This document shows, piece after piece, positions 8,818 through 18,835 of a DNA stretch of 62,128 bases (the first letter of the stretch is position 1; each line of letters begins with the position of its first letter). A model generated the notes under the pieces. It saw nothing but the letters and a program-made list of their open reading frames with translations, did no database searches and was not told the origin of the DNA. A program made the position numbers and the translations under genes. Source of the stretch: Gordonia amicalis NBRC 100051 = JCM 11271 (lineage in GTDB: Bacteria; Actinomycetota; Actinomycetes; Mycobacteriales; Mycobacteriaceae); contig NZ_BANS01000039.1 in the NCBI RefSeq assembly GCF_000332995.1, positions 1 to 62,128 of the forward strand, in the 5' to 3' direction.

Positions 8818-10073
8818 GACGTGAGCCCCGTTTCTTGCGCTGGGCCGTCTTTGGTTGCGGCCCACTGGATGATCGGCAGTGCCGGCCGCCAGGTGGTCAT
8901 GGTCCCGAGGGGTGCGACGGTCTCCACGGACAGACGCCGCAAGGTGCCGCCGCGTTCGGCGTGCCACCGGACCAGGATCTCCTGGTTCTCCACGGTGACG
9001 GCGTTCACCACGATCCGTCCCGACGGTCGCAGTGCGTTCCAGGCGGCGGTCAGGACCTCGTCGTCGAGGCCACCGCCGATGAACACCGCATCGGGAGACG
9101 ACGCGTCGGCGAGCGCGTGGGGCGCGGCGCCTCGAAGCGACAGGCGATGACCGACGCCGTGCCGGCGCGCGTTGCCGGTCAGCCGTTCGGCGCGGTCCGC
9201 GTTCTGTTCGAAGGAGATCGCCCGACCTCGTTCGTCGGCGAGCAACCATTCGATGGCCACGCTTCCGGACCCAGAGCCGATGTCCCAGAGGAGTTGCGGC
9301 CCTGCGGGTTCGAGCGCCGCCACGGTGACCGCCCGGATGGTGGACTTGGTGATCTGACCGTCGTGGGCGTAGGTGTCGTCCTCGCGACCGGGCATCCGGC
9401 TGCGACGCGGTCCGACGCACTCGACCGCCACGATGTTGAGCGGGTCCACAGCGGGACGCCCCCAGGATTCGGCGGACGAGGAATGGATACGCTCGTCCGG
9501 TCCGCCGAGTTGTTCGAGCACGGTCAGCGTCGAGGCGCCGAATCCGTTGTGCACGAGGAGGTCCGCCACGGCCGCCGGGGTCGTGGCGTCCCGGCTGAGG
9601 ACGAGGAGACGCCCTCCGCCGGTGGCCTCGGTGAGAACCACCTCGGGATCGGCGGTCACGGCACTGACGATCCGCGTCGTGGCAAGGTCCCACCCGAGAC
9701 GCGCGCACGCCAGACTCGCGCTCGACACCGCCGGGAACACCTGCACTCGATCGGCCCCCACACGGGCGACGACGCTCGCACCGACTCCATGGAACATCGG
9801 ATCGCCGCTGGCCAGGATGTGGGTGCGTCCCGTGCTGTTCGCGAGCACTTCGGTGAGGTGTTCCGACATCGGCGACCGCCACGGCTCCCGCGCGCCGGTG
9901 AGCTCGTTCGCCCCGTCGTCGAGAAGTGCGAGTTGCCTTGGCGCACCGTAGATCACCTCGGCGCCGCGGAGTTCGTCGCGTGCGATGTCGGGCAGTCCGC
10001 GCCACCCGTCGGCACCGATGCCGACGATGACGAACCGCGCTGCGGCGGCCGAGTCGGCCGGTATGGATCTCAT
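8814..10073 (-). CDS. cobL: Precorrin-6Y C5,15-methyltransferase (decarboxylating) CobL
   Basis: CobL methylates C5 and C15 of precorrin-6B and removes the acetate carboxyl at C12, giving precorrin-8X for CobH. The 419-residue protein is the usual CbiE-CbiT fusion. The N-terminal methylase (about 13-215, FVIVGIGADGWRGL) is followed by a Rossmann methyltransferase (about 225-405, LLWDIGSGSGSVAIEWL). The ATG at 10073 overlaps the stop of the upstream SDR gene by 4 bp, and its own stop overlaps cobM. Confidence 0.95.
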   Translation of the reverse strand: MRSIPADSAAAARFVIVGIGADGWRGLPDIARDELRGAEVIYGAPRQLALLDDGANELTGAREPWRSPMSEHLTEVLANSTGRTHILASGDPMFHGVGASVVARVGADRVQVFPAVSSASLACARLGWDLATTRIVSAVTADPEVVLTEATGGGRLLVLSRDATTPAAVADLLVHNGFGASTLTVLEQLGGPDERIHSSSAESWGRPAVDPLNIVAVECVGPRRSRMPGREDDTYAHDGQITKSTIRAVTVAALEPAGPQLLWDIGSGSGSVAIEWLLADERGRAISFEQNADRAERLTGNARRHGVGHRLSLRGAAPHALADASSPDAVFIGGGLDDEVLTAAWNALRPSGRIVVNAVTVENQEILVRWHAERGGTLRRLSVETVAPLGTMTTWRPALPIIQWAATKDGPAQETGLTS

Positions 10074-10837
10074 CGCGGGAGTCTCCGCCAGACCGCGCGT
10101 GGCAGCAGACGCATGCCGAAGAAGATCGGCCGCAACGCCGCCGGGATCCAGACCTCACCGCGGCCCCGGCGATACGCGCGGGCGACCGCGTCGGCGACCT
10201 GGTCGGGGGTCTTCGACATGGGTGCGGGTTTCACCCCGGACTCCATCAGCTCCTTCGTCATCGCGCCGATCACGAAGCCGGGCCGGGCGATCAGCATTCG
10301 GACGCCGGTGCCGTGCAACGAATCCGCCATGCCACTGGCGAAACCGTCGAGCCCGGCCTTGGTGGAGCCGTACACATAATTGGCTCGGCGCACCCGGATT
10401 CCGGCGACCGAGGAGAAGACGATGATCGTGCCCGAGCCCTGTTCGCGCAGCGCGGCGGCGAGCGGGATCAGCACACTGACGTGTGCGTAGTAATCCGTGT
10501 GCGCGATCTGCAGGGCATGCGCGACATCGACTTCCGCGCGTGCCTGATCGCCGAGAATCCCGAACGCGATGATCGCGATCCCGATCGGTCCGAACTCCTC
10601 GACCAGGGAGGCGATGAGGCCGGGATGACTGTCGGTGTCGTCGGCGTCGAAGGCCACGGTGTGGACGGCCGTCGCGCCCGCGTCGAGCAGCAGCGCGGTC
10701 TGTCGGGCGAGGTCGTCGGGCCGGCGCGCGGCGAGCACGACCGTCCTGCCTTCGGCCAGGCGTTGCGCCGTGGCCACACCGATCTCACTCCGTCCGCCGA
10801 ACAGGACGAGCGAACCCGGAGATGTGTCAGACGCCAT
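10070..10837 (-). CDS. SDR oxidoreductase (Rv2073c-like, DprE2-related)
   Basis: This is a short-chain dehydrogenase of 255 residues. It has the NAD(P)-binding start LVLFGGRSEIGVATAQRL and the catalytic pair in YVYGSTKAGLDGF (Tyr-x3-Lys). Overall sequence resembles the DprE2 decaprenylphosphoryl-ribose epimerase reductase subfamily, but no dprE1 is nearby, so the substrate is unknown. Position next to cobL matches Rv2073c of M. tuberculosis. It overlaps cobL by 4 bp and probably leads that operon. The ATG at 10837 is preferred over an upstream GTG because a GATACT box lies 7 nt before it. Confidence 0.85.
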   Translation of the reverse strand: MASDTSPGSLVLFGGRSEIGVATAQRLAEGRTVVLAARRPDDLARQTALLLDAGATAVHTVAFDADDTDSHPGLIASLVEEFGPIGIAIIAFGILGDQARAEVDVAHALQIAHTDYYAHVSVLIPLAAALREQGSGTIIVFSSVAGIRVRRANYVYGSTKAGLDGFASGMADSLHGTGVRMLIARPGFVIGAMTKELMESGVKPAPMSKTPDQVADAVARAYRRGRGEVWIPAALRPIFFGMRLLPRAVWRRLPR

Positions 10838-10844
10838 GCACAGC

Positions 10845-10850
10845 AGTATC
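10845..10850 (-). promoter_or_regulatory. Putative -10 box of the SDR-cobLMK operon
   Basis: GATACT lies 7 nt before the ATG at 10837, which would give a leaderless or near-leaderless transcript. No -35 is obvious. Confidence 0.4.
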
Positions 10851-10888
10851 GCACCAGCCCCGGCCCGCCCCGGCCACCCCACCGGCGC

Positions 10889-10894
10889 TAGCGT
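10889..10894 (+). promoter_or_regulatory. Putative -10 box of the PPOX gene (leaderless)
   Basis: TAGCGT lies 7 nt before the ATG at 10902. It is back to back with the SDR promoter about 40 bp away. Confidence 0.45.
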
Positions 10895-10901
10895 GGCAGC
10901 C

Positions 10902-11303
10902 ATGTCACGTACCGCTGCCGACGTCGGCCCTGCCGCTGTCGAGTTCCTGACCGAACGCCATCTCGGCACCCTCACGACGGTGCGCACCGACGGGACACCG
11001 CATTCGGTCGCGGTGGGCTTCACCTGGGATCCCGAAGCCCGACTGGCGCGGGTCATCACCTTCGACGGCAGTCAGAAGGTACGCAACGTCGAACGCGGTG
11101 GCTATGCGGCGGTGACGAATGTCGACGGCCCGCGCTGGCTGACCCTGGAGGGTCCGGCGCGGGTCAGCCGCGAACCCGAACGCGTCCGCGAGGCGGAACA
11201 GCGCTACGCGCAGCGGTACCGGCAGCCCAAGCCGAACCCGCGACGGGTCGTCATCGAGATCAGCGTGGCGAAGGTGCTCGGGCCGGCCTCGCTGTTCGGG
11301 TGA
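10902..11303 (+). CDS. PPOX-class F420-dependent oxidoreductase (Rv2074-like)
   Basis: A 133-residue split-barrel flavin/deazaflavin-type protein (pyridoxamine 5'-phosphate oxidase fold). It shows FLTERHLGTLTTVRTDG, then HSVAVGFTWD, and a C-terminal basic stretch PNPRRVVIEISVAKVLG. Size and the place beside the SDR-cobL genes match M. tuberculosis Rv2074, described as an F420-dependent biliverdin reductase, so that activity is a reasonable guess but not proven here. It is divergent from the SDR gene. Repeat DNA begins right after its stop. Confidence 0.85.
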   Translation: MSRTAADVGPAAVEFLTERHLGTLTTVRTDGTPHSVAVGFTWDPEARLARVITFDGSQKVRNVERGGYAAVTNVDGPRWLTLEGPARVSREPERVREAEQRYAQRYRQPKPNPRRVVIEISVAKVLGPASLFG

Positions 11304-11313
11304 CCTCGATACG

Positions 11314-11428
11314 CGGCGTCCTCGCTGCGCTCGGTCGTCGCTACTCGGCCGGCAGAGCAAGTCGGCGTCCTCGCTGCGCTCGGTCGTCGCTACTCGGCCG
11401 GCAGAGCAAGTCGGCGTCCTCGCTGCGC
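11314..11428. repeat. 49-bp tandem repeat, 2.3 copies
   Basis: A 49-bp unit beginning CGGCGTCCTCGCTGCGCTCG is repeated exactly at 11314-11362 and 11363-11411, followed by the first 17 bp of a third copy. Such perfect copies suggest recent duplication. Confidence 0.9.
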
Positions 11429-11430
11429 AC

Positions 11431-11680
11431 GGTGTCGGCTCAACCCGCATGGGGTTGCTGGTCGGAAAATCTCGTGCCCGGGCTCATCAACCCCGACACC
11501 GAGCCGGCAGAAGAGGGCGCGCACCGGGCATTGCTGGTTGAGCCGGTAGCGAGCGAAGCGAGCCACCGCGTCGAAACCTCGCATCCATCCTGATCAAACC
11601 AGCCGCCAAGGCCTGCTCGCAGACGGATTTCGACGCGACGCCTCGCTACGCTCGGTGTCGGCTCAACCCGCATGGGGTTG
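11431..11680. repeat. 27-bp direct repeat pair
   Basis: The same 27 bp (GGTGTCGGCTCAACCCGCAT followed by GGGGTTG) occurs at 11431-11457 and 11654-11680. The DNA between them contains inverted arms of the same family. Confidence 0.9.
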
Positions 11681-11722
11681 CCTGGTCTCTGAGCCGGCCG
11701 ATTGGCGGCGGGAGCGGGTCGC

Positions 11723-12880
11723 CTACAGCTGCACCAGCTCGTGCGGGCGATTGTTGACGGATTCGCAGCCGTCCTCGGTGACCACGACGATGTCCTCGAT
11801 GCGGGCACCCCAGTGGCCGGAGAAGTACACCCCGGGTTCCACGCTGAACGCCATGCCGCGGCGCAGCACGATGTCGTTGCCGTTCACGATGTAGGGCTCT
11901 TCGTGAACCGAGAGGCCGATGCCGTGTCCGGTGCGGTGGATGAACTGGTCGGCGAGACCGCGTTCGCGAAGCAGGTCGCGGGCGGCCGCGTCGATCGAGG
12001 CCGCGGTGACCCCGGGTCGGACGGCAGCGACCGCGGCCCGCTGTGCCTCGTGGAGCGCCGCGTAGGCGTCGGCGATGTCGGCGGCCGGCGTCTCGAAGCA
12101 ATAGGTTCGGGTGGAGTCGGAGTTGTAGCCGGGTTCCACCGGCCCGCCGATGTCGATGACGACGATGTCGGAACGTGCGATGACACGGTCGGAGAACTCG
12201 TGATGGGGATCGGCTCCGTTGGGGCCGGAGCCGACGATGATGAACGCCGCCTCGGTGTGTCCCTCCTCGAGGATCGCGGCCGCGATGTCGTCGGAGACCT
12301 CACGCTCGGTGCGTCCGGGCTGCAGCCACTCGCCCATTCGGGCGTGGACGCGGTCGATGGCCGCGCCGGCACGACGCAGGGCCTCGATCTCCGCGTCGTC
12401 CTTGATCATCCGGAGCTCGCGCAGCACGGCCGTCGCGAGTTGCGGTGTGGCGCCGGTGTGTCGGGCGAGCGGGATCACGTGTAGAGCGGGCATCGAATCC
12501 GACACCGCGATGGCCGGATTCGGCGACAGACCGGCGAGTGCGAGGCCGTGCGCGTCGTCGCCGTCGACCCAGTCGGCGACCTCGATGCCGAGATCCCCTA
12601 CAGCCGAAGCAGACAGCGACGGCACCTCGAGTCGCGCGATGACCAGCTTGGGGTCACCTGCCGCGGGGATGACGAGCGCGGTGAGGCGTTCGAAGGTCTC
12701 GGCGCGCGAGCCCACCAGGTAGCGGAGGTCGGGACCGGGGGCCACCACCAGTGCGTCGAGGCCCGCTTCGCGAGTGAGTTCCGCGGCACGCCGCATGCGT
12801 TCGCGGTACACGTCGGAACCGAACAGCGGGGCACCGAACAGCGGGGCCGCCGAGCCGGCGGTGGTCGAAGTGGCTGCCAT
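11723..12880 (-). CDS. Aminopeptidase P family (M24) protein, PepQ/PepE-like
   Basis: A 385-residue creatinase-fold metallopeptidase predicted to cleave Xaa-Pro dipeptides or N-terminal Xaa-Pro bonds in the cytoplasm. The N-terminal creatinase domain spans about 25-160. The C-terminal pita-bread domain has all five metal ligands in order: Asp243 (VIDIGG), Asp255 (SDSTRTY), His319 (TGHGIGL), Glu348 (SVEPG) and Glu362 (RIEDIV). It matches Rv2089c by position. The N-terminus has a small internal duplication (PLFGAPLFG) from a 15-bp direct repeat. The ATG is supported by TAGTCT 6 nt upstream. Confidence 0.92.
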   Translation of the reverse strand: MAATSTTAGSAAPLFGAPLFGSDVYRERMRRAAELTREAGLDALVVAPGPDLRYLVGSRAETFERLTALVIPAAGDPKLVIARLEVPSLSASAVGDLGIEVADWVDGDDAHGLALAGLSPNPAIAVSDSMPALHVIPLARHTGATPQLATAVLRELRMIKDDAEIEALRRAGAAIDRVHARMGEWLQPGRTEREVSDDIAAAILEEGHTEAAFIIVGSGPNGADPHHEFSDRVIARSDIVVIDIGGPVEPGYNSDSTRTYCFETPAADIADAYAALHEAQRAAVAAVRPGVTAASIDAAARDLLRERGLADQFIHRTGHGIGLSVHEEPYIVNGNDIVLRRGMAFSVEPGVYFSGHWGARIEDIVVVTEDGCESVNNRPHELVQL

Positions 12881-12886
12881 GGTCGA

Positions 12887-12892
12887 AGACTA
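12887..12892 (-). promoter_or_regulatory. Putative -10 box of the M24 peptidase gene (leaderless)
   Basis: TAGTCT lies 6 nt before the ATG at 12880. Confidence 0.45.
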
Positions 12893-12945
12893 CCGCCGGT
12901 AGCGCGGGTCGTGGTGACGCGGCGACACCGTCAATGCGAAAGTGT

Positions 12946-12953
12946 GGAGGTGA
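12946..12953 (+). promoter_or_regulatory. Strong Shine-Dalgarno that decides the exonuclease start
   Basis: GGAGGTGA is a perfect 8-nt match to the anti-SD end of 16S rRNA. It argues against the in-frame GTG inside it (12950) and for TTG 12962 (8-nt spacing) or ATG 12965 (11-nt spacing). Confidence 0.6.
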
Positions 12954-12964
12954 CGGATTCGTTG

Positions 12965-13912
12965 ATGCTGCTCGACGGTGCGAGCCTGTGGTTCCGGTCG
13001 TTCTACGCCCTACCCGAGAAGATGACCAGTCCCGACGGGCGACCGGTCAACGCGGTACGGGGATTCATCGACACGATCGCGTATCTTGTGACGCGCGAAC
13101 ACCCGACGCGCCTCGTCGTCTGCCTCGACCTCGACTGGCGTCCCGAGTTCCGCACCGCCCTCATCCCGACCTACAAGGCACATCGGGTCGCGGTCGAAGA
13201 CGGCGCCACTGATGCCACCGGAACACTGACCATCGACGTCGAAGAAGTCCCAGACACCCTGACACCGCAGGTCGACATGATCATGGACGTCCTCGCCGCC
13301 GCCGGGATCGCGACCTCCGGCGCGGTCGGCTGCGAGGCCGACGATGTCATCGGGACGCTGGCCTGGGAGGAGGCACAGGATCCGGTGATCGTCGTCAGCG
13401 GTGATCGCGACCTGTTGCAGGTGGTCTCCGACGACCCGGTGCCGGTGCGGGTGCTCTACGTGGGGCGCGGGCTGGCGAAGGCCGAGATGATGGGGCCGGC
13501 GGAGGTCGGCGAGAAGTACGGCGTGCCCGCCGATCGCGCCGGGATCGGCTACGCGGAGATGTCGATGCTGCGCGGCGACGCGTCGGACGGCCTGCCCGGT
13601 GTGCCGGGCATCGGTGAGAAGACCGCGGCGAAACTGATCAGCGAGTTCGGCAGCCTGGACGCGCTCGAGGCGGCCGCGCGGGATTCGTCGTCGACGGTTC
13701 CGACGCGGGCACGCAAGGCGCTGCTCGCGGCCACCGATTATCTCGACGCGGCACGCACGGTGGTGTTCGTGCGCACGGACGCCGAGACCATCGACAGCGG
13801 ACCTGACCTGCTGCCGTCGGAGCCCGCCGACCCCGAGGCACTCGCCGCGCTCGTCGACGAGCTGGGCATCGGCGCGTCGGTGGGCCGGCTGGCGAAGGCC
13901 CTCGGCTGGTGA
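12965..13912 (+). CDS. 5'-3' exonuclease (FEN/PolA N-terminal domain type)
   Basis: A stand-alone flap-type 5'-3' exonuclease of 315 residues, as in M. tuberculosis Rv2090. It should act on RNA primers or flaps in replication and repair. The PIN-like catalytic domain has acidic residues in [39 protein letters not shown] and [10 protein letters not shown], plus YKAHR in the helical arch. A helix-hairpin-helix ([16 protein letters not shown]) follows. No polymerase domain is present. The start could also be TTG 12962 or GTG 12950. It is convergent with the DUF4333 gene 67 bp away. Confidence 0.9.
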   Translation: MLLDGASLWFRSFYALPEKMTSPDGRPVNAVRGFIDTIAYLVTREHPTRLVVCLDLDWRPEFRTALIPTYKAHRVAVEDGATDATGTLTIDVEEVPDTLTPQVDMIMDVLAAAGIATSGAVGCEADDVIGTLAWEEAQDPVIVVSGDRDLLQVVSDDPVPVRVLYVGRGLAKAEMMGPAEVGEKYGVPADRAGIGYAEMSMLRGDASDGLPGVPGIGEKTAAKLISEFGSLDALEAAARDSSSTVPTRARKALLAATDYLDAARTVVFVRTDAETIDSGPDLLPSEPADPEALAALVDELGIGASVGRLAKALGW

Positions 13913-13979
13913 GTTGCACCGACGATGGCGTCCATATGGTCCTCGGCCAGCGCCTCGGACCTACTCGACCAGCAGAAAC

Positions 13980-14834
13980 TCAGCTGGGGCGCGAGACCTC
14001 GTAACGACCTTCGTCGTCGATGAAGGTGACGGTCACCTGCTGGTCCTGTCCGCCGACGGTCACCGAGCAGGTGAACGACGAGCCCTCCTTGACGCGCTGG
14101 CCGGACGGGCACTTCACGTTGCTGACATCGCTGGCCTGGTAGTCCTCTGTCAGGATCTTCTGCACGCCGTCCTGGGCCGCCTGCTGGTCGAGATTCTTCG
14201 GCGCCCATCCGGGCGCGACGAATGCGGTGATCAGGACGATCGCGGCGATCACGATCAACGCACCGCCACCGGCGAACAGCAGCGTCCGGAGCGTCTTGTT
14301 CGACTTGGGCGTCGCCATCCCGCTGAACTGGTCGGGTCCGCCGACCTGGTTCTGGCCGTAGAGGCCGGGGGCCTGCTGCGGCTGGCCGTACGGTTGCTGA
14401 CCGTACTGGCCCGGCGCGCCGTATTGACCGGCGCCGTACTGACCGGCGTCGGGCTGGCCGTAGGGCTGCTGTCCGTACTGCCCCGGGCCGCCGTATCCGG
14501 GCTGACCGCCCGGTTGGCCGTACTGGCCGGGCTGTGCCCCCGGGTACCCGACCTGCGTCGGCTGGTTCTGAGGCGGCTGGCCGGGTGCCTGACCTCCGGC
14601 GCCGTAGCCCGGCGTCTGCTGGTAAGGGTTCTGCTGGTAGGGATTCGCCTGGTAGGGATCAGGCTGGTATGGATCCGCGGGCTGACCGTAGCCGGGGTTG
14701 GGCGCCATCGTCGTGGGGTCGGCCTGCGAACCACCCTGCGGGGAACCGCCCGTGTTCACGATCTCGGTCTTGTCACCGGCATCGGGCTGACCCTGCTGGG
14801 GTTGGGACGGATTCGGGTTGTACGGGTCGGTCAT
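13980..14834 (-). CDS. DUF4333 membrane protein with a Q/G/Y/P-rich cytoplasmic tail
   Basis: A 284-residue single-pass membrane protein of unknown function. Residues about 1-170 are low complexity, with many GQYGQPG and NPYQQ-type repeats, and are probably disordered in the cytoplasm. A membrane helix follows near 185-210 (TLLFAGGGALIVIAAIVLIT). The outside part is a DUF4333 domain (about 215-284) with two cysteines (VKCPSG and FTCSV) likely to pair. Position matches Rv2091c. The start at 14834 has a good SD (GGGAGGGG). The 181 bp upstream, to the end of helY, shows only a TGACGTCA palindrome and no clear promoter. Confidence 0.85.
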   Translation of the reverse strand: MTDPYNPNPSQPQQGQPDAGDKTEIVNTGGSPQGGSQADPTTMAPNPGYGQPADPYQPDPYQANPYQQNPYQQTPGYGAGGQAPGQPPQNQPTQVGYPGAQPGQYGQPGGQPGYGGPGQYGQQPYGQPDAGQYGAGQYGAPGQYGQQPYGQPQQAPGLYGQNQVGGPDQFSGMATPKSNKTLRTLLFAGGGALIVIAAIVLITAFVAPGWAPKNLDQQAAQDGVQKILTEDYQASDVSNVKCPSGQRVKEGSSFTCSVTVGGQDQQVTVTFIDDEGRYEVSRPS

Positions 14835-15015
14835 GAGTCCCCTCCCACTGGGCCACCCACCTCGACGAGGCGTCGGCGAACTTGTGACGTCACGCGCAGT
14901 GCCGGCAAATCGCACCCCGACACCGAATGCGGGATGAACGTTACCTCAGGCACAGACGACTATCAGTCAACCTTGCACGGGGCGCTCCCGGGCGTCGTCT
15001 GGTGGACCGACGGGC

Positions 15016-17844
15016 TCAGCCGAGCTCCGCTGCCACCACACCCCGGCGGATCGCCCGGACCGCGGACCGCGCGGTCCCACCGAGACGAGTGTCTGTTCCG
15101 ACGCAGAGCCGGATCTGTTCGAGAAGGTCGATGACCTGGCGGTTCCACCGGACGAAGTCGCCCGGCGAGAGCAGTTGGCCCCGTTCGCCCGCGAGGAGAA
15201 GGGCTTCGCTGAGCGTGCGGCCCGACGCCCACGTCGCCACCGCGAGCGAGAAACCGGTGTCCGGTTCCCGGGTGGGACTGACGCGGTGACGCGACTCGAC
15301 CGCAGTCACCTTCGACCAGATGTCGACGGTCGCGGCCATCGCCGTACGCAGCGAGGTGCTACCCGGGAGGGCATCCACACCGCCGTAGCTGTCGCGGCGG
15401 CTCTCGTAGACCAGGGCCGCGACGACCGCGGCCAGGTCGGCGGGTGACAGGTCATCCCAGACGCCGGCACGGATGCACTCGGTCACCACGAGATCGCTCT
15501 CGCTGTAGATGCGGGCCAGCAGTTTGCCCGAGTCGGTCACCCGCATGGTGTGCCCGGTCGATTCGGACGCCTCGCGAACTCGTTCGAGGTACCCGAGCTC
15601 GCTGAGGACACCGACGATGTGATCGAAGGTGACGCCGAGTGTCGAGGTGCGTTCGCCGATGCTGCGCTCGGCGTTGACGATGTCGCGGAGCAGACGGTTG
15701 CGTTTCTCGGCGAGGCGGAACAGCTCGTCGCCGTTCGGGATCTGGTGCGCGGGATGGGCACGCAGGGCGCGGCGCATCTGGGCCAGTTCGGTGTCGTCGG
15801 CGGCGTCGGCGCGTTTCTTCGATCGACCGCGGGGCATCTCGATCCCGGTGGACCGCAACGCCGACGCGAGGTCACGGCGTCCGCGACCCGTCCGGCGGTC
15901 GGCGTTCTTCGGCAACCGCATATTGCCGAGGACCTCCGGCGGATTGACGAAGTCACGCAGCCCGATCCGCCCGCACCAGGCATCCTCGGTGACCACCAGC
16001 GGCTTGGGATCGGCCGCTTGGGTGGCCGGTTCGACGATCACCGCGAGACCGCGGTGGCGTCCGAGCGGTACGCCGATGACGTGGCCGCGCTTGAGAGCGG
16101 CGAGATCGGCGACGATCGTGTCCTCGGTGTCGATCCGCCTGCGGTACTTCAGGTCTCGCTCGCGGCGACGGATGTCCTCGCGAAGCGTGACATAACCGAG
16201 GAACCCCGCATACGCCTCGGAGTCGCCTGCCGCGGGCTCGCCGGTGGCGTCCGCTCCGCCCGGTTCCAGCCCTCGTGCCTCCGCGGCGCGGGCCAGCTCG
16301 CCGTCGAGTTTGCGCAGTGCACGCTGGGACTCGTGGAGCTTGCGGGCCTGTCCGACCACCGATCGGTCGGCCTGGAACTGCGCGAACGAGCGGTGCAGGA
16401 GTTCGCGGGCACCGTCGAGACCGAGACGGCCGAGCAGGTTGACCGCCATGTTGTACTCGGGCGAGAACGAGCTGCGCAGCGGGAAGGTGCGGGCACCCGC
16501 GAGGCCGGCGACCTCCTCGGGGACGACTTCGGGTGTCCACACCACGACGGCGTGACCCTCGATGTCGATCCCGCGGCGTCCGGCGCGGCCGGTCAGCTGG
16601 GTGAACTCGCCGGGGGTGAGGTCGACATGCGACTCACCGTTGTATTTGACGAGCCGCTCGAGGACAACGGACCGGGCCGGCATGTTGATCCCGAGCGCCA
16701 GTGTCTCCGTGGCGAACACCATGCGCACGAGTCCCCGGACGAAGAGTTCTTCGACCGCGTGCCGGAAGGTCGGGAGCATTCCGGCGTGGTGCGATGCGAG
16801 GCCGCGGCGGAGACCCTCACGCCACTCCTGGACACCCAGCACGTCGGCATCGCTCGGTGAGAGTTCGGTGAGGCGCCGGTCGACGACGGCGTCGACCTCG
16901 GCGACCTCCTCGGGTGTCAGCAGCGCGATTCCCGACCGCAAACACTGCGCCAGAGCGGCATCGCAGCCCGCCCGGGAGAAGATGAACCCGATCGCGGGCA
17001 GCAGCCCCTCACGGTCGAGGCGGGCGACGAGGTTGGGCCGTGAGAGCAGCGGACCTCGTCCGTCACGGCGGCGTGAGACTTCCCCGCCGCCTCGGCGACC
17101 TCGGCCCCGGGACGATTCCCGTTCGTCGTCGGCGAGCAGGATGCGATGGCGGATGTGCCGTTTGAGTTCCGGGTTCACCCGCGGACGCGATCCCTTGCGA
17201 TGCGCCGGATCGCGGTCGGCCGGGTCGAAGAGGTCGAACATCCGCTGTCCGACCAGCATGTGCTGCGACAGCGGGACCGGCCGGTGCTCGTCGACGATGA
17301 CGGAGGTGTCGCCGCGGACCGTCTGGATCCAGTCGCCGAACTCCTCGGCGTTGCTGACGGTCGCGGACAGGCTCACCACGCGCACGGACGGTTCGAGGTG
17401 CAGGATCACCTCTTCCCAGACCGCACCGCGGAAGCGGTCGGCGAGGAAGTGCACCTCGTCCATCACCACATGCGAGAGGCCGTCGAGGGCGCGGGATTCG
17501 GCGTAGATCATGTTCCGCACGACCTCGGTCGTCATCACGACGATCGGCGCGTCGGGGTTGATGGAACTGTCACCGGTGAGCAGACCGACCGACTCGTGCC
17601 CGTGCACCGCGGCGAGGTCGGCGTATTTCTGATTGCTCAGCGCCTTGATCGGGGTGGTGTAGAAGCACTTGGTGCCCCCGGCGAGCGCGAGATGGACCGC
17701 AAATTCGCCGACGATCGTCTTGCCCGCGCCGGTCGGCGCACAGACGAGAACACCGTGCCCGGCTTCGAGAGCCTCGCAGGCCCGCCGTTGGAAGGGGTCG
17801 AGTCCGAATTCCAGCCGCGACGTGAACGCGTCGAGTTGACTCAC
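15016..17844 (-). CDS. helY: Ski2-like DEVH-box helicase HelY
   Basis: An ATP-dependent superfamily 2 helicase of 942 residues, likely acting on RNA (Ski2/Mtr4 family). The N-terminal RecA domain has the Walker A APTGAGKT and the Walker [10 protein letters not shown]. The second RecA domain carries [16 protein letters not shown] winged-helix and DSHCT-type helical C-terminus follows ([20 protein letters not shown]). A Ser/Arg/Gly-rich insertion ([10 protein letters not shown]) sits between the RecA domains. The GTG start overlaps the tatC stop as GTGA, so it is probably cotranslated with the Tat genes, as in M. tuberculosis Rv2092c. Confidence 0.94.
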   Translation of the reverse strand: MSQLDAFTSRLEFGLDPFQRRACEALEAGHGVLVCAPTGAGKTIVGEFAVHLALAGGTKCFYTTPIKALSNQKYADLAAVHGHESVGLLTGDSSINPDAPIVVMTTEVVRNMIYAESRALDGLSHVVMDEVHFLADRFRGAVWEEVILHLEPSVRVVSLSATVSNAEEFGDWIQTVRGDTSVIVDEHRPVPLSQHMLVGQRMFDLFDPADRDPAHRKGSRPRVNPELKRHIRHRILLADDERESSRGRGRRGGGEVSRRRDGRGPLLSRPNLVARLDREGLLPAIGFIFSRAGCDAALAQCLRSGIALLTPEEVAEVDAVVDRRLTELSPSDADVLGVQEWREGLRRGLASHHAGMLPTFRHAVEELFVRGLVRMVFATETLALGINMPARSVVLERLVKYNGESHVDLTPGEFTQLTGRAGRRGIDIEGHAVVVWTPEVVPEEVAGLAGARTFPLRSSFSPEYNMAVNLLGRLGLDGARELLHRSFAQFQADRSVVGQARKLHESQRALRKLDGELARAAEARGLEPGGADATGEPAAGDSEAYAGFLGYVTLREDIRRRERDLKYRRRIDTEDTIVADLAALKRGHVIGVPLGRHRGLAVIVEPATQAADPKPLVVTEDAWCGRIGLRDFVNPPEVLGNMRLPKNADRRTGRGRRDLASALRSTGIEMPRGRSKKRADAADDTELAQMRRALRAHPAHQIPNGDELFRLAEKRNRLLRDIVNAERSIGERTSTLGVTFDHIVGVLSELGYLERVREASESTGHTMRVTDSGKLLARIYSESDLVVTECIRAGVWDDLSPADLAAVVAALVYESRRDSYGGVDALPGSTSLRTAMAATVDIWSKVTAVESRHRVSPTREPDTGFSLAVATWASGRTLSEALLLAGERGQLLSPGDFVRWNRQVIDLLEQIRLCVGTDTRLGGTARSAVRAIRRGVVAAELG

Positions 17845-18815
17845 AGGACGTCGTCGAATGTCTCGTGTGCCCGTGTCGACGTGCGAGTGGCGTTCGGGTT
17901 TCCGGCGGCCGAGGTCGCGACCGGCGACGGCGGCGAGACCGGGCGGGTCGGCGGCAGGGGGCTCGCCTCGTCGTCGGAGAGTCCGGCCCAGCTCGGCGCC
18001 CGCTTGCCACGACGCCGGTCGACGATGCGGGCGAACTGGATCGCGAACTCCATCAACACCGTCAGCGCCACTGCCAGCGCGAGCATGGTGAACGGATCCT
18101 GGCCCGGCGTCACCACCGCCGCGAAGACGAAGACGGCGAAGATCAGTCCGCGGCGCCACTGCTTCAGCCGGGCGTAGGTGAGGACTCCCACGCCGTTGAG
18201 CGCCACGATCAGCAACGGCAACTCGAAGCTGACACCGAAGATGACGAGCACATTGATCATGAAGCCGAAGTACTGATCACCTGCCAGTGCGGTGACCTGG
18301 ACCTCGTTGCCGACCGTCAGCAGGAAGTGGAACGCCTTGGCGACCACCACATAGGCCAGCACGGCGCCGGCGACGAAGAGAGTCGTCGCCAGGGTGACGA
18401 AAACGAGTCCGTAGCGGCGTTCGTTGTCGTGGAGACCCGGCGTGATGAACTGCCAGACCTGGTAGATCCACACGGGGCAGGCAAGGACGACACCGGCGGT
18501 GAGCGCGACCTTGAGCCGAAGCATGAACTGATCGAACGGACCGGTCGCGAGGAGCCTGCACGAGTCATCGGCGGTCAGGGTCGCTCGCGACGAGGGCGGC
18601 AGGTCACAGTAGGGCCCGCGCAGTATGTCGCCGAGCGACGGAACACCCAGGAAGCCGTGGCTGTACCAGATGAAGCCGACGATGGTGGTGGCCACGATCG
18701 CCAGCAGCGAGATGACCACACGCGTACGCAACTCATAGAGGTGCTCGACCAACGACATCGTGCCGTCGGGATTGAGTTTGCGTTTGCGTTTGCGGGGGTC
18801 GAAGGGAATGCGCAC
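17841..18815 (-). CDS. tatC: Sec-independent protein translocase TatC
   Basis: TatC is the polytopic receptor of the twin-arginine system, which exports folded proteins. The 324-residue protein starts with a basic region ([11 protein letters not shown]) and the conserved [14 protein letters not shown]. Six membrane helices follow, with the signature [13 protein letters not shown] hydrophilic tail of about 60 residues after the last helix is longer than in enterobacterial TatC but common in actinobacteria. It lies 20 bp after tatA and overlaps helY. TatB is not in this window. Confidence 0.95.
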   Translation of the reverse strand: MRIPFDPRKRKRKLNPDGTMSLVEHLYELRTRVVISLLAIVATTIVGFIWYSHGFLGVPSLGDILRGPYCDLPPSSRATLTADDSCRLLATGPFDQFMLRLKVALTAGVVLACPVWIYQVWQFITPGLHDNERRYGLVFVTLATTLFVAGAVLAYVVVAKAFHFLLTVGNEVQVTALAGDQYFGFMINVLVIFGVSFELPLLIVALNGVGVLTYARLKQWRRGLIFAVFVFAAVVTPGQDPFTMLALAVALTVLMEFAIQFARIVDRRRGKRAPSWAGLSDDEASPLPPTRPVSPPSPVATSAAGNPNATRTSTRAHETFDDVL

Positions 18816-18835
18816 TCGGATGCTCCGACGCGCCC

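Larger units (their letters stand above)
11304..11722. other. Gene-free repeat block between the PPOX gene and the aminopeptidase gene
   Basis: These 419 bp hold no convincing gene. They are filled with a 49-bp tandem repeat, a 27-bp direct repeat at both ends of the central part, and inverted arms (GGTTGAGCCG ... GCGTCGAAACC against GGATTTCGACGCG ... CGGCTCAACC). Short ORFs here only translate the repeats. The block separates two convergent genes and may act as a transcription end or a nucleoid or repair site, which is speculation. Confidence 0.75.

Noticed and set aside
8044..10158. A possible cobM-cobL fusion from one 704-codon frame
   Set aside because: The frame is open through cobL by chance. 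CobL is encoded in another frame and the two genes overlap by GTGA.
11314..11428. Repeat block as a CRISPR array
   Set aside because: The units are directly adjacent without spacers, and no cas genes are present.
10905..11450. 181-codon minus-strand ORF over the PPOX gene and the 49-bp repeats
   Set aside because: It contains a repeated peptide because of the DNA repeat and is antisense to the PPOX gene.
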